Shown here: in pieces, positions 9,211 to 17,320 of the stretch
How the letters are laid out: the number at the start of each line of letters is the position of its first letter
How positions within the stretch are numbered: the first letter of the stretch is position 1
Notes under the pieces: model-generated
What the model saw: only the letters and a program-made list of their open reading frames with translations
What the model was told of the DNA's origin: nothing
The model's database searches: none
Translations under genes and position numbers: made by a program
Assembly (NCBI RefSeq): GCF_946221935.1
Contig: NZ_CAMIGN010000002.1
Coordinates: 62,001 to 126,000, forward strand
Direction of reading: 5' to 3'
From: an uncultured Corynebacterium sp.
GTDB taxonomy: Bacteria > Actinomycetota > Actinomycetes > Mycobacteriales > Mycobacteriaceae
Length of the DNA stretch: 64,000 nt

Positions 9211-10140
9211 ATGTTGAAGACCATTTCGGTCATCGGCCCGGACGCGCGTGTCGTGGCCGAGTGCGCTGCGGCGCTGCGTGCGCGAGTAGAGAGCACGGCA
9301 GAAGCGGGGGAGAGGCTAGAGGTCATCGAGGGAGCTGGTCCAGAGCGGCACCCGGACATTGTCGTGGCAGCGGTAGGTCGCTCGACGCAACAGGATCGCG
9401 AGGTTGCCCGGGCCGTTGCACAAGCCATGGGCGTGGTGCTGTTGTGGCCCTTTGGTAGTGACGCCCCCTCGTCCGAATGGGCTGATACTCCAGGATGGGT
9501 GTGGTGTGACACCGTGGAGGAGGTGTGTGAATGGATCCGCACGCTGGGGGTGGACCTTAATGAGTGGGAGATGCAAGCGCGCCGAGCGGATGCCGAGCGT
9601 GTAGATCGTGTGCGTATCGCTACGCGCTTGAGTGCGACGCGGATCGCCCAGGAGGTGCTGGATGGCGCCGGTGATACGAACGGGCGCGTTTCGGGCGCAG
9701 GAGGAGCTGCAGGTTTTGCGCACCGGCACGCGGTGTTTATGGCGCGGCTGCGGCTGGCGGTATTGGAACAAGGTGTGTTGTTCCCGGCGCTTCCGGAGGC
9801 ACAGGCGGAGGCTCCAGCCCGGCCTGCTGTGGAAATGGGATCCCGTGCGAGCTTGGTGTTGGCTGCCGCCGCTGGGCTGGCAGCCGGGCTGGGTTTGGGC
9901 ACCATGGTCGGCAGGTTATTTGGCGTAATTGCCGGAATCCTTGTGGGAGTGTTCGTGACCTTGGTTGTGGTGGGAGCGCGACTGGTAATGCAGCGATCCG
10001 CAGCGCTGCGAGTCCGGGTTGCCAAGGAGGGTGTGGCTCTGCGAACCCACTGGGCAACGGTGGTGACGGAGGTGGTCGCCCGGCTGGAGGTTCCGCCGGT
10101 CGCACCTCGAATCCGCGAACTGGCAATAAAGACGCGCTAG
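9211..10140 (+). CDS. Actinobacterial membrane protein of unknown function
   Basis: 309 residues from ATG 9211, with GGGGGA ten bases upstream; an in-frame TTG at 9172 is less likely. The N-terminal part (ISVIGPDARVVAECAAALRA, then DIVVAAVGRSTQQD and VVLLWPFG) looks like an alpha/beta nucleotide-binding or receiver-like fold. The C-terminal third has two adjacent hydrophobic segments (around LVLAAAAGLAAGLGLG and VIAGILVGVFVTLVVVG). It sits between trmB and pckG, divergent from trmB. That is the position of Rv0209 in M. tuberculosis, so it may be its counterpart. I cannot assign a function. Confidence 0.72.
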   Translation: MLKTISVIGPDARVVAECAAALRARVESTAEAGERLEVIEGAGPERHPDIVVAAVGRSTQQDREVARAVAQAMGVVLLWPFGSDAPSSEWADTPGWVWCDTVEEVCEWIRTLGVDLNEWEMQARRADAERVDRVRIATRLSATRIAQEVLDGAGDTNGRVSGAGGAAGFAHRHAVFMARLRLAVLEQGVLFPALPEAQAEAPARPAVEMGSRASLVLAAAAGLAAGLGLGTMVGRLFGVIAGILVGVFVTLVVVGARLVMQRSAALRVRVAKEGVALRTHWATVVTEVVARLEVPPVAPRIRELAIKTR

Positions 10141-10184
10141 TGAATCGCTAATGAATATGCAGGGGTGAATATGGAGGGATGGAC

Positions 10185-10778
10185 ATGAGTGATTTTCCAG
10201 GGGATGGCCTCAGCCTTGACGGTGCGGGCGATTACGCGGACATTATTGGCAACAACAGCGGGGCTCTGCCACAGAATCCGCTGGTCGATCTGATCGGTGG
10301 AAACGAGCTGCACGTCGGGAACGAGCTGCACGGTGGCGGAGAGAGCGAGATTCGCGACGGGCTGACTGTCGAGTACCAAGGCCGTGAGTACTACGTCAAC
10401 GAGCTGAACCTCAGCGATCCGCATGCTCACGACCCGAATCGGGCGCCCGGCCACGGTGGTTGGGGTGCCGGTGCCAACAGTGCTGAAACCAGTGAAGGAT
10501 ACAGCGGGGCCGGTGGAGCTTATAGCACTGGAGTGGAAGAGTCCGTCACGATTGCCGACGACCAGGGGATGAGCATCCTTTCTGATACGGATGGTGACGG
10601 CAAGGTGGATTATGTTTCCTCAGTCTCCTATGACGGACAATGGTCAGCCTGGCGGTGGATAGAGCCCGCGGAGGCGGAGGGGGCGTCATCAAGAGGCAAC
10701 AGCGACACCCCCAATCCGGGGAGGTCTCGTTGGGAAACGGATGCTTGGAAATGCGTTGATCGGGGGCAATGGGGTTAG
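10185..10778 (+). CDS. Acidic DUF6802-like protein of unknown function
   Basis: 197 residues starting MSDFPGDGLSLDG at ATG 10185, six bases after GGAGGG; an ATG two codons earlier abuts that site. The protein is Gly-, Asp- and Ser-rich and acidic. It contains a calcium-loop-like segment (SDTDGDGKVD) followed by YVSSVSYDGQWSAWRW and ends WKCVDRGQWG. No signal peptide or membrane helix is present. The size and the Asp/Gly repeat resemble the DUF6802 group of corynebacteria, an assignment made from memory. It follows the previous gene by 44 bases and probably shares its transcript. Confidence 0.65.
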   Translation: MSDFPGDGLSLDGAGDYADIIGNNSGALPQNPLVDLIGGNELHVGNELHGGGESEIRDGLTVEYQGREYYVNELNLSDPHAHDPNRAPGHGGWGAGANSAETSEGYSGAGGAYSTGVEESVTIADDQGMSILSDTDGDGKVDYVSSVSYDGQWSAWRWIEPAEAEGASSRGNSDTPNPGRSRWETDAWKCVDRGQWG

Positions 10779-11032
10779 TGAGGGTGTGACCTGCGTCCAC
10801 TCCGTGTGGAACCAAAACATCGCCGCGTTGCTTCGCGATAGTCTGGAGGCATAAGGGGCTCTTGTGCCGTAGTGCAGGCCCGGAAAATTACAGATAGCAG
10901 CTATATCGAACGCCCAAGAACCACAGGATTTAGTAGACTTTAGGTGAATGCAGCCGGGGTTTGAACTGGACGTTTTAAACATACGGACGGCTAAGTCGGG
11001 TTGTGGGAAGAAATAACGTAGGGAGAATATCG
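10779..11032 (+). promoter_or_regulatory. pckG upstream region, no site identified
   Basis: These 254 bases carry no gene. They presumably hold the pckG promoter. I found no -10/-35 pair or operator that stands out from background, so none is called. The only clear signal is the ribosome site AGGGAGA ending six bases before ATG 11033. Confidence 0.35.
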
Positions 11033-12853
11033 ATGACCATTCGAGGACTTGTCGGCGAGGCGCCCACCAAGAACCAGGAAATGCTGAACTGGATCGAGGA
11101 GGCCGTGGAGCTTTTTCAGCCAGAATCAGTCGTGTTCTGTGACGGCTCCGAGGAGGAGTGGAATCAGCTGGCAGAGCAGCTGGTTGAGCAGGGTACCCTG
11201 ATCAAGCTGGACGAAAAGGCGCAGCCGAACTCCTTCCTGGCTCGCTCCAACCCGTCTGACGTTGCGCGTGTGGAGTCCCGCACCTTTATCTGCTCCAAGA
11301 CCGAGGAAGGCGCAGGTCCCACCAACAACTGGATGGATCCGGAGCAGATGCGTGCGGAGATGCGCGAGCACTTCTCCGGCTCCATGAAGGGGCGTCGTAT
11401 GTACATCGTGCCCTTCTGCATGGGTCCGATTACCGATCCGTCTCCGAAGCTGGGTATCGAGATTACGGACTCCCCGTACGTGGTTATGTCCATGCGCATT
11501 ATGACCCGCATGGGTAAGGAAGCGCTGGATAAGATCGGTGAGAACGGCGAGTTCGTTAAGGGGCTGCACTCTGTAGGTGCTCCGCTGGAGCCCGGCGAGG
11601 AAGATTCGACTTGGCCGTGCAACGACACGAAGTACATCACCCAGTTCCCTGAGGATCGTGAGATCTGGTCCTTTGGCTCTGGCTACGGTGGTAACGCCAT
11701 CTTGGCTAAGAAGTGCTACGCCCTGCGCATCGCCTCGGCTATGGCACGTGACGAGGGCTGGATGGCCGAGCACATGCTGATCCTGAAGCTGATCAGCCCG
11801 GAGGACAAGGCTTACTACATCTGCGCAGCTTTCCCATCTGCTTGTGGCAAGACCAACCTGGCCATGATCCAGCCGACCATCCCGGGCTGGCGCGCAGAGG
11901 TCGTCGGCGACGACATTGCATGGCTGCACTTCGGCGAGGACGGTCGCCTGTACGCGGTGAACCCGGAGAACGGCTTCTTCGGCGTGGCACCGGGTACCAA
12001 CTACGCCTCCAACCCGATGGCAATGAAGTCCATGGAGCCGGGCAACACCCTGTACACCAACGTTGCCCTGACCGACGACAACAACGTGTGGTGGGAGTCC
12101 AAGGAGGGCGAGCCGCAGCACCTCATTGACTGGCTGGGTAACGACTGGACCCCGGATTCCGGCAACAAGGCCGCACACCCGAACTCCCGCTACTGCGTGC
12201 CAATCGAGCAGTGCCCGGTTGCCGCACCGGAGTTCAACGACCCGAAGGGTGTGCCGGTTTCCGCCATCCTGTTCGGCGGTCGCCGTGCGGACACCGTGCC
12301 GCTGGTTACCCAGGCACGCGACTGGAACCACGCCACCTTCATCGGCGCTACTCTGGCTTCCGGCCAGACTGCCGCTGCTGCCGAGGCTGCTGTGGGCTCC
12401 CTGCGCCACGACCCGATGGCTATGCTGCCGTTCATCGGCTACAACGCCGGTGACTACCTGCAGCACTGGATCGATATGGGCAACAAGGGCGGCGACAAGA
12501 TGCCGGAGGTCTTCCTGGTCAACTGGTTCCGCCGTGGCGAGGACGGCCGCTTCCTGTGGCCGGGCTTCGGCGAGAACTCTCGCGTGCTGAAGTGGATCAT
12601 CGACCGCATCGAGGGGCGCGTTGAGGCTGACGAGACCGTCGTTGGCTACACCGCTCGCTATGAGGACATCTACACCGATGGCCTGAAGGAGACCGAGGAG
12701 GACATCCGCGAGGCGCTGGCGGTGAACCCAGCTGATTGGGAGCGCGACCTGGCGGACAACGAGGAATGGCTGAAGTTCCTCGGTCCGAAGGTTCCGTCCG
12801 AGGTCTGGGACGAGTTCAATGGTCTCAAGGATCGCGTGCAGGCTGCGAAGTAG
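11033..12853 (+). CDS. pckG: Phosphoenolpyruvate carboxykinase (GTP)
   Basis: 606 residues, the usual length for GTP-dependent PEPCK. It converts oxaloacetate and GTP to PEP, GDP and CO2 in gluconeogenesis. The kinase P-loop is FPSACGKTNLAM near residues 266-277, followed by VVGDDIAWL (metal binding) and the GTP-enzyme segment NPENGFFGVAPGTN. The reactive-cysteine loop SACGKT is therefore intact. ATG 11033 has AGGGAGA six bases upstream; a longer frame to 11003 lacks one. Its codons are strongly biased, consistent with high expression. A 20-bp hairpin terminator follows. With FadB/FadA further along, it supports growth on fatty acids. Confidence 0.97.
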   Translation: MTIRGLVGEAPTKNQEMLNWIEEAVELFQPESVVFCDGSEEEWNQLAEQLVEQGTLIKLDEKAQPNSFLARSNPSDVARVESRTFICSKTEEGAGPTNNWMDPEQMRAEMREHFSGSMKGRRMYIVPFCMGPITDPSPKLGIEITDSPYVVMSMRIMTRMGKEALDKIGENGEFVKGLHSVGAPLEPGEEDSTWPCNDTKYITQFPEDREIWSFGSGYGGNAILAKKCYALRIASAMARDEGWMAEHMLILKLISPEDKAYYICAAFPSACGKTNLAMIQPTIPGWRAEVVGDDIAWLHFGEDGRLYAVNPENGFFGVAPGTNYASNPMAMKSMEPGNTLYTNVALTDDNNVWWESKEGEPQHLIDWLGNDWTPDSGNKAAHPNSRYCVPIEQCPVAAPEFNDPKGVPVSAILFGGRRADTVPLVTQARDWNHATFIGATLASGQTAAAAEAAVGSLRHDPMAMLPFIGYNAGDYLQHWIDMGNKGGDKMPEVFLVNWFRRGEDGRFLWPGFGENSRVLKWIIDRIEGRVEADETVVGYTARYEDIYTDGLKETEEDIREALAVNPADWERDLADNEEWLKFLGPKVPSEVWDEFNGLKDRVQAAK

Positions 12854-12902
12854 CTGTGCCCTAGCGCACGTGGTTTGCGCTTGCGTCCACTAGACGCTTC
12901 CG

Positions 12903-12945
12903 AGCAAAGGGTGCCGGGAGAGAAACTCTCCCGGCACCCTTTGCT
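12903..12945 (+). terminator. Strong hairpin terminator after pckG
   Basis: A perfect 20-bp stem with a three-base loop starts 49 bases after the pckG stop: AGCAAAGGGTGCCGGGAGAG pairs with its exact complement ending at 12945. The downstream arm ends CCCTTTGCT rather than in a long U tract, so termination strength is inferred from the stem. Confidence 0.85.
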
Positions 12946-12991
12946 GTGAAGTAACGCGAGGATTAGCTCAGTTAGGGCAGCATGTGATTGC

Positions 12992-13479
12992 TTGCGGCTA
13001 ACAAAACTAGTGCGGATACTTGTGGAATCGTTTTCAACGATTGCCGGGGTACCCGGTCACTCTCTGTTTATCCACGCCGCAGTGGTATTTGCACCACTTG
13101 CTGCGAGCTTCAGTATTGCGTGGGTTTTCGCCCGCAGAGTAAGACCATCGTCCGCAGCGCTGTCGCCACAAACCTTCTGGCTTTGCCATTCACCTGGCTG
13201 GCGCGTGTATCTGGCGAAGCTTTGCTAGAAATGCAGGGCTTTTCTGAAGGTGATCCAGGACCGCTCGCAAAGCATGCGGAGTACGCGAATTTCCTCATTG
13301 TCAGTGTGATTGTGTTGTTTGTTGCAGTTGTCGGGTTCTTCCTTGTCGACCGCTTCGCTTCTCTGCCTACTTGGCTGGCCAATGTGCTGCGCGTCGTTGC
13401 TGTGATTGCTGCGATTGCAGTGATCGTGACAGTCGTAATGACTGGTCACGAAGGTGCTGTGCAGGTCTGGAACGACTAA
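12992..13479 (+). pseudogene. Frameshifted DUF2231-like membrane protein
   Basis: Two adjacent frames each give half of a DUF2231-type membrane protein. The first frame (from TTG 12992) reads VPGHSLFIHAAVVFAPLAAS, the classic opening of the family. The second frame, read from about 13150 to 13479, gives TWLARVSGEALLE, an AKHAEYAN segment and then two helices (FLIVSVIVLFVAVVGFFLVD and VVAVIAAIAVIVTVV). The switch lies around 13130-13170. Neither frame alone has both conserved parts. The alternative is a short intact 163-residue frame from TTG 12988, but its first 60 residues are Cys/Arg-rich and unlike any protein I know. A sequencing error would also explain it. Confidence 0.6.
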
Positions 13480-13560
13480 AGAAGTGTGTTGCTCGAACCA
13501 GTGCTCGCGCGTTGACTAAAGCGCCAGTCTCGAAGTCCCCGGTGCTCTAGTCTGGGAGGC

Positions 13561-14124
13561 ATGAGCACCGAAGATCAGACCGCAGAAGATCAGACTCGGC
13601 ATGACCAGCAATCACAGCAGGTCAGCCGATGGGTGGTTAGCGATTTCATTGATATCGATGCCACACCGGAGGAAGTCTATGAGCTAATCTCCGATGTCAC
13701 CCGCACCGGAGAATGGTCGCCAACGTGTAAGCGCTGCGAGTGGCTGGGCGAACCTGGCCAGGTGGGGAGTCGTTTCAAGGGAACCAACGAAACGTCCGAG
13801 CGTACCTGGGAAACAGTATCCCAAGTTGTAGCAGCGGATCGCCCGCACGAATTCGCATGGGTGGTTGGGCCGGATGCTCAGCCTGGCGGTTTCGTGCGCT
13901 GGGGCTACCGTGTGGAGCTGCTCGGTGGGGCTGCGGGCAACGGTGCGGGCATGCGTACGCGACTCTATGAGGATTGGAATTTTCACGAGGCCGGCCGAGC
14001 TGCATTCTTCAAGAAGTGGGGTGACCAGGGCGAATCGGAAGCGGAGAAGCGCCGCGAAGCTGCCCTGGTGGGGATTCCCGAAACGCTCGCGACTATCAGG
14101 AAGATTGCCGAGGCTGGCAAATAG
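13561..14124 (+). CDS. SRPBCC-family (polyketide cyclase-like) protein
   Basis: 187 residues. After a Gln/Asp-rich N-terminus of about 22 residues comes the START/SRPBCC fold: VSDFIDIDATPEEVYELISD, then a TGEWSPTC segment, a W-rich middle and a long C-terminal helix ending IRKIAEAGK. These proteins have a hydrophobic ligand pocket. The substrate is unknown. It is cytoplasmic with no signal peptide. It stands alone between the broken DUF2231 gene and a gene-free stretch of about 490 bases. Confidence 0.8.
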   Translation: MSTEDQTAEDQTRHDQQSQQVSRWVVSDFIDIDATPEEVYELISDVTRTGEWSPTCKRCEWLGEPGQVGSRFKGTNETSERTWETVSQVVAADRPHEFAWVVGPDAQPGGFVRWGYRVELLGGAAGNGAGMRTRLYEDWNFHEAGRAAFFKKWGDQGESEAEKRREAALVGIPETLATIRKIAEAGK

Positions 14125-14285
14125 GTAGCCCACAAAGCGCAACCCGGCACCCCGTGGCGCAGTCAAACTGGCTCCCTGTAGCGAGAGATGTTGGCTCTTT
14201 GCGGCTGGGGGGGGGAGCTCCGCGGTGGATAAAAACCTGTTTTGTAGAGGGGGGTTCCGGGTGTGTGGAGTGGCTACAGAATCGG

Positions 14286-14412
14286 AAATGTCGTTAGAAC
14301 GGGAATGCGCAACCATGCGCCATGGTCCCCTGACCGGCTGCAGGTCTCTGAACTGCGGTTTTGTGGTAATGCAAATTATTCGCAGTAACGTATTCTCGTT
14401 CTAGCGACATTT
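14286..14412. repeat. Imperfect 21-bp inverted repeat pair
   Basis: AAATGTCGTTAGAACGGGAA (with a final T) at 14286-14306 matches the reverse complement of 14392-14412 at 19 of 21 positions. The arms are 85 bases apart with no coding frame between. The arrangement could be the ends of a miniature mobile element, a large stem-loop or paired regulator sites. The rest of 14125-14618 contains no gene I can support. Confidence 0.55.
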
Positions 14413-14510
14413 GAGCCAACACCCCACTTCGCCACCCTTGAGTCGCTGCCCATTTCCATTATTGGAGGGGGGGTAGATAGCTCAGTGGGGCTGATGGGAC
14501 TGGTGTGGCG

Positions 14511-14575
14511 CGCAGCGGTTACCGCCAGGTCGCGCAGCCCCGCCACGCAGCAGTTACCGCCAGGCTGCGCAGCCA
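14511..14575. repeat. 30-bp direct repeat, two copies
   Basis: Copies at 14511-14540 and 14546-14575 match at 26 of 30 positions, with the core GTTACCGCCAGG shared. They lie just beyond the 3-prime end of ahpF in non-coding DNA. Each copy is itself partly symmetric, with CGCAG near both ends, so it could also form small hairpins. Confidence 0.6.
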
Positions 14576-14594
14576 GACCGCGCCGTCAGACCAG

Positions 14595-14634
14595 CTAGGC
14601 CTTCGGCGCACCCAGTCCCTAGGCCTTCGGCGCA
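14595..14634. repeat. 24-bp tandem duplication at the ahpF stop
   Basis: The 16-base string CTAGGCCTTCGGCGCA occurs at 14595-14610 and again at 14619-14634, a period of 24 bases. The second copy is the end of ahpF, encoding APKA and the TAG stop. Because the period is a multiple of three, reading through the first stop would add GLGAPKA and a second stop. Confidence 0.75.
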
Positions 14635-16199
14635 GTCACCGTGTACTGCCAGGCGCCCAAGCCCGCGTTCGCGCCGGCACCCTGAGCAATCACAATCTGC
14701 TTGAAAGGCACGGCGGTGCAGTCGCCAGCAGCATAAACGCCGGGGATGCTGGTGGCATTGTGCTCGTCCACCACAATCTCACCCATCTTGTTCAGCTCCA
14801 GGCCGGATTCGTCCAGCCACTGAGTATTCGGCACCAGGCCGATCTGGATGAATACACCGGAAATCTCCAGCGACTTCTCTTCGTCATTGGTCCGGTCGGT
14901 GTATTTCAGACCCGTGACGTTCTTGCCGTCACCCACAATTTCCGTGGTAGCGGCGGAGGTGATCACGTCGATGTTCGCAGTCTCCTTCACGTGCTCCATC
15001 AGGATGTCATCGGCACGGCAGGCCTCGCCGAACTCCAGCACCGTCACGTGTTTCACCACACCTGCAAGGTCCAGTGCAGCCTCGATGCCCGAGTTTCCGC
15101 CACCGATCACGGCAACTGGCTTCCCCTTGAACAGCGGGCCATCGCAGTGTGGGCAGAAGGTCACACCCTTGTTGCGGTACTCCTCCTCGCCTGGAACGCC
15201 CAGAGTTCGCCACTGTGCGCCCGTGGCGATTACCAGGGCACGGGCGCGCAGGGTGGCGTCATCCCCAAAGTGCACCGTGTGCAGGCCACCTTCCTCGGCG
15301 GCAGGGGTCAGCCCGGTCGCAGCCTGGGCCTTCACCACGTCAATGTCGTACTGGCCGACGTGCTCTTCGAACTCCGCCGCCAGCTGTGGGCCTTCGGTGC
15401 GCGGCACAGAGATGAAGTTCTCGATCGCGTTCGTGTCCAGCACTTGGCCGCCGAAGCGCTCACCGACCAGGCCTACGTTCAGTCCCTTACGGGCAACGTA
15501 GATGGAGGCTGCCGCGCCCGCCGGACCTTGGCCGACGACCAGCACCTCGAAGGGCTCTTTTTCGTTCAGCTTCTTCGCCTCGCGCGCGGCGGAACCAGTG
15601 TCCAGCTTGCGCACGAAGTCCTCGATGGTGGTGCGCCCTTGGCCGAACTCCTCCCCGTTGAGGTAGATGGTCGGCACGGCCAGGACGTTGTTCTCCTTCA
15701 CTTCGTCCTGGAATAGCGAGCCTTCCACCGCGGTGTGTTTGATGCGCGGGTTCAGCACCGCCATGGTGTTGAGCGCCTGTACGACGGTCGGGCAGTTCTG
15801 GCAGGTCAGGGACATGTAGGTGACGAACTCGTAGTCTCCGTCCAGGTTTTCTACCTGCTCGATGAGGTCCTGGTCTTCCTTGATCGGGTTGCCGCCGACC
15901 TGCAGTAGCGCCAGCACCAGGGAGCTGAACTCGTGGCCCATCGGAATGCCTGCGAAGGTTACGGAGATATCGCTTCCAGTCCGCACGATGCTGAAGGCGG
16001 GCTTGCGCTCGTGTGCTTCGTCGTCGCGGCGTGTGGTGATCTTATCGGACAGCCCGGCGATGTCCTGCAGCAACTTCTCCAGGTCTTCGGAAGCCGATCG
16101 GTCATCTAGGCCGTATACCAGCTCGATGTCCTCGGTAATGCGCGGGACGAGTTGGCCTAGTTGTTTGCGCAGGTTGTCATCCAAAAGTTGCTTAGCCAT
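14619..16199 (-). CDS. ahpF: Alkyl hydroperoxide reductase subunit F
   Basis: 526 residues, full length for AhpF. The N-terminal double thioredoxin-like domain carries the redox pair in TCQNC (Cys133 and Cys136). The FAD-binding motif GQGPAG starts near residue 223. The thioredoxin-reductase active site CPHC is at Cys349 and Cys352. NAD(P)H electrons pass through FAD and the two disulfides to AhpC, which reduces peroxides. It lies 189 bases downstream of ahpC in the same direction with a terminator between them. A second promoter or partial readthrough is therefore needed. The 3-prime end carries a 24-bp tandem duplication. Confidence 0.96.
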   Translation of the reverse strand: MAKQLLDDNLRKQLGQLVPRITEDIELVYGLDDRSASEDLEKLLQDIAGLSDKITTRRDDEAHERKPAFSIVRTGSDISVTFAGIPMGHEFSSLVLALLQVGGNPIKEDQDLIEQVENLDGDYEFVTYMSLTCQNCPTVVQALNTMAVLNPRIKHTAVEGSLFQDEVKENNVLAVPTIYLNGEEFGQGRTTIEDFVRKLDTGSAAREAKKLNEKEPFEVLVVGQGPAGAAASIYVARKGLNVGLVGERFGGQVLDTNAIENFISVPRTEGPQLAAEFEEHVGQYDIDVVKAQAATGLTPAAEEGGLHTVHFGDDATLRARALVIATGAQWRTLGVPGEEEYRNKGVTFCPHCDGPLFKGKPVAVIGGGNSGIEAALDLAGVVKHVTVLEFGEACRADDILMEHVKETANIDVITSAATTEIVGDGKNVTGLKYTDRTNDEEKSLEISGVFIQIGLVPNTQWLDESGLELNKMGEIVVDEHNATSIPGVYAAGDCTAVPFKQIVIAQGAGANAGLGAWQYTVTAPKA

Positions 16200-16309
16200 G
16201 TGAGGCTCTCTCTTTCTTTCTTCCTATTGACGCCACCCCAATCGGGTATTGCGCCACGGTGGGTTCTTCGGGGGAGGAGGCGTTGTGTTTTCTATTAGGG
16301 GCACTAAAA

Positions 16310-16350
16310 ACGGCGGGCGGGATCCGTAAATGGAAAGCCCTGCCCGCCGT
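16310..16350 (-). terminator. Terminator between ahpC and ahpF
   Basis: On the minus strand ACGGCGGGC pairs with GCCCGCCGT across a loop of about 23 bases, and is followed directly by TTTTT. It lies about 40 bases past the ahpC stop and upstream of ahpF. It is expected to make ahpC more abundant than ahpF. Confidence 0.7.
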
Positions 16351-16388
16351 GGGTTTCCCGCTTCTATGCAGCGGGGGATAAGGGTTTG

Positions 16389-16952
16389 TTAGATCTTGCC
16401 AACCAGGTCGATGCCCGGGGTCAGGGTGTCTTCGCCCTCTTCCCACTTGGCGGGGCAGACCTCGCCTGGGTGCTCTGCGACGTACTTAGCAGCCTTGACC
16501 TTGCGGACCAGCTCGGAAGCGTCGCGGCCGATACCCTCGGCAGTCTGTTCGATGTACTGGATCTTGCCCTCTGGGTCTACCAGGAAGGTAGCGCGGTCAG
16601 CCTGGCCGGCGCCCGGGCGCATGTTCTGGAAGTTGTTGGTCAGCTGGCCGGTGGAGTCGCCCAGCATGTAGTAGTTCACCTTGCCGACCTGATCGGACTC
16701 TGCGTGCCATGCCTTGTGCACGAAGTGGGAGTCGGTGGAAACGGCGTAAACCTCTACGCCCAGACCCTTCAGCTCCTCGTAGTGGTCAGCCAGGTCGCCC
16801 AGCTCGGTGGGGCAGACGAAGGTGAAGTCACCCGGGTAGAAGAAGAAGATGGACCACTTGCCCAGGACGTCGTCCTTGGATACTTCGGTGAATTCACCGT
16901 TGAAAAAGGCGGGGTTGGTGAAGTCCAGAATCTCGGTGTTGATGAGGGACAT
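16389..16952 (-). CDS. ahpC: Peroxiredoxin AhpC
   Basis: 187 residues, exactly the length of E. coli AhpC. It is a typical 2-Cys peroxiredoxin, with the peroxidatic Cys47 in DFTFVCPTE and the resolving Cys166 in GEVCPA. It reduces hydrogen peroxide and organic hydroperoxides and is recycled by AhpF. ATG 16952 has AGGAGG eight bases upstream; in-frame sequence further upstream lacks one. The sequence is close to the enterobacterial AhpC/AhpF type rather than the mycobacterial AhpC/AhpD type. I found no oxyR gene in the window. Confidence 0.96.
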   Translation of the reverse strand: MSLINTEILDFTNPAFFNGEFTEVSKDDVLGKWSIFFFYPGDFTFVCPTELGDLADHYEELKGLGVEVYAVSTDSHFVHKAWHAESDQVGKVNYYMLGDSTGQLTNNFQNMRPGAGQADRATFLVDPEGKIQYIEQTAEGIGRDASELVRKVKAAKYVAEHPGEVCPAKWEEGEDTLTPGIDLVGKI

Positions 16953-17117
16953 GTTGTGCCTCCTAAGGGCTTGGCTTCGATGGATTTGTTTGGCAGTTTT
17001 TCGCAACCGTCGCCCCATAGCCTACCTACTTTCTTCAACCCTTTCTTCAGCTCTGTTGTGGAGTTGAAATGGATTCCGAGTAGGAAACGCGGGTGGCGCC
17101 ATTGCGATCCACCACCC

Positions 17118-17146
17118 ATTATAGCATCGACCTTGTAAATTATCCA
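17118..17146 (-). promoter_or_regulatory. Predicted ahpC promoter
   Basis: On the minus strand a perfect TATAAT (17123-17118) is preceded by TGGATA (17146-17141, four of six matches to the -35 consensus) with a 17-base spacer. It would give an untranslated leader of about 155 bases before ahpC. The surrounding AT-rich bases could hold a peroxide-sensor site, but none is clearly recognisable. Confidence 0.6.
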
Positions 17147-17320
17147 CGATTTATAGGTTTGCATTGGTCTTGGGTTATGGGATTGGGTTGGGGTCGTTAT
17201 CAATGTTTATTGGGTCACTTTTGGGCGCTATAGCTTTGTGGGGAGGGGTGACGAGCGCTAATATGACCGGAACAAAATAGACAGATCGGTTCACTTTTTG
17301 GATTTAGAGTAGGGGAGCCC

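Noticed and set aside
9172..10025. Extension of the trmB reading frame far upstream (to 10025)
   Set aside because: The extra part is antisense to the well-supported plus-strand gene, is Thr/Ser/Arg-rich and lacks a ribosome site. The TrmB family starts near 9158.
11126..12466. Open frame of 446 residues on the minus strand inside pckG
   Set aside because: Antisense shadow of a highly expressed, conserved gene; no recognisable domain.
12960..13030. tRNA-like string GGATTAGCTCAGTTAGGGC
   Set aside because: It resembles the 5-prime side and D-arm of a tRNA, but the D-stem does not close. No anticodon arm or T-arm with GTTCGA follows, and it runs into the DUF2231 remnant.
14470..14540. Second tRNA-like string TAGCTCAGTGGGGC
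   Set aside because: No cloverleaf can be completed from the flanking bases; the match is limited to the D-loop consensus.
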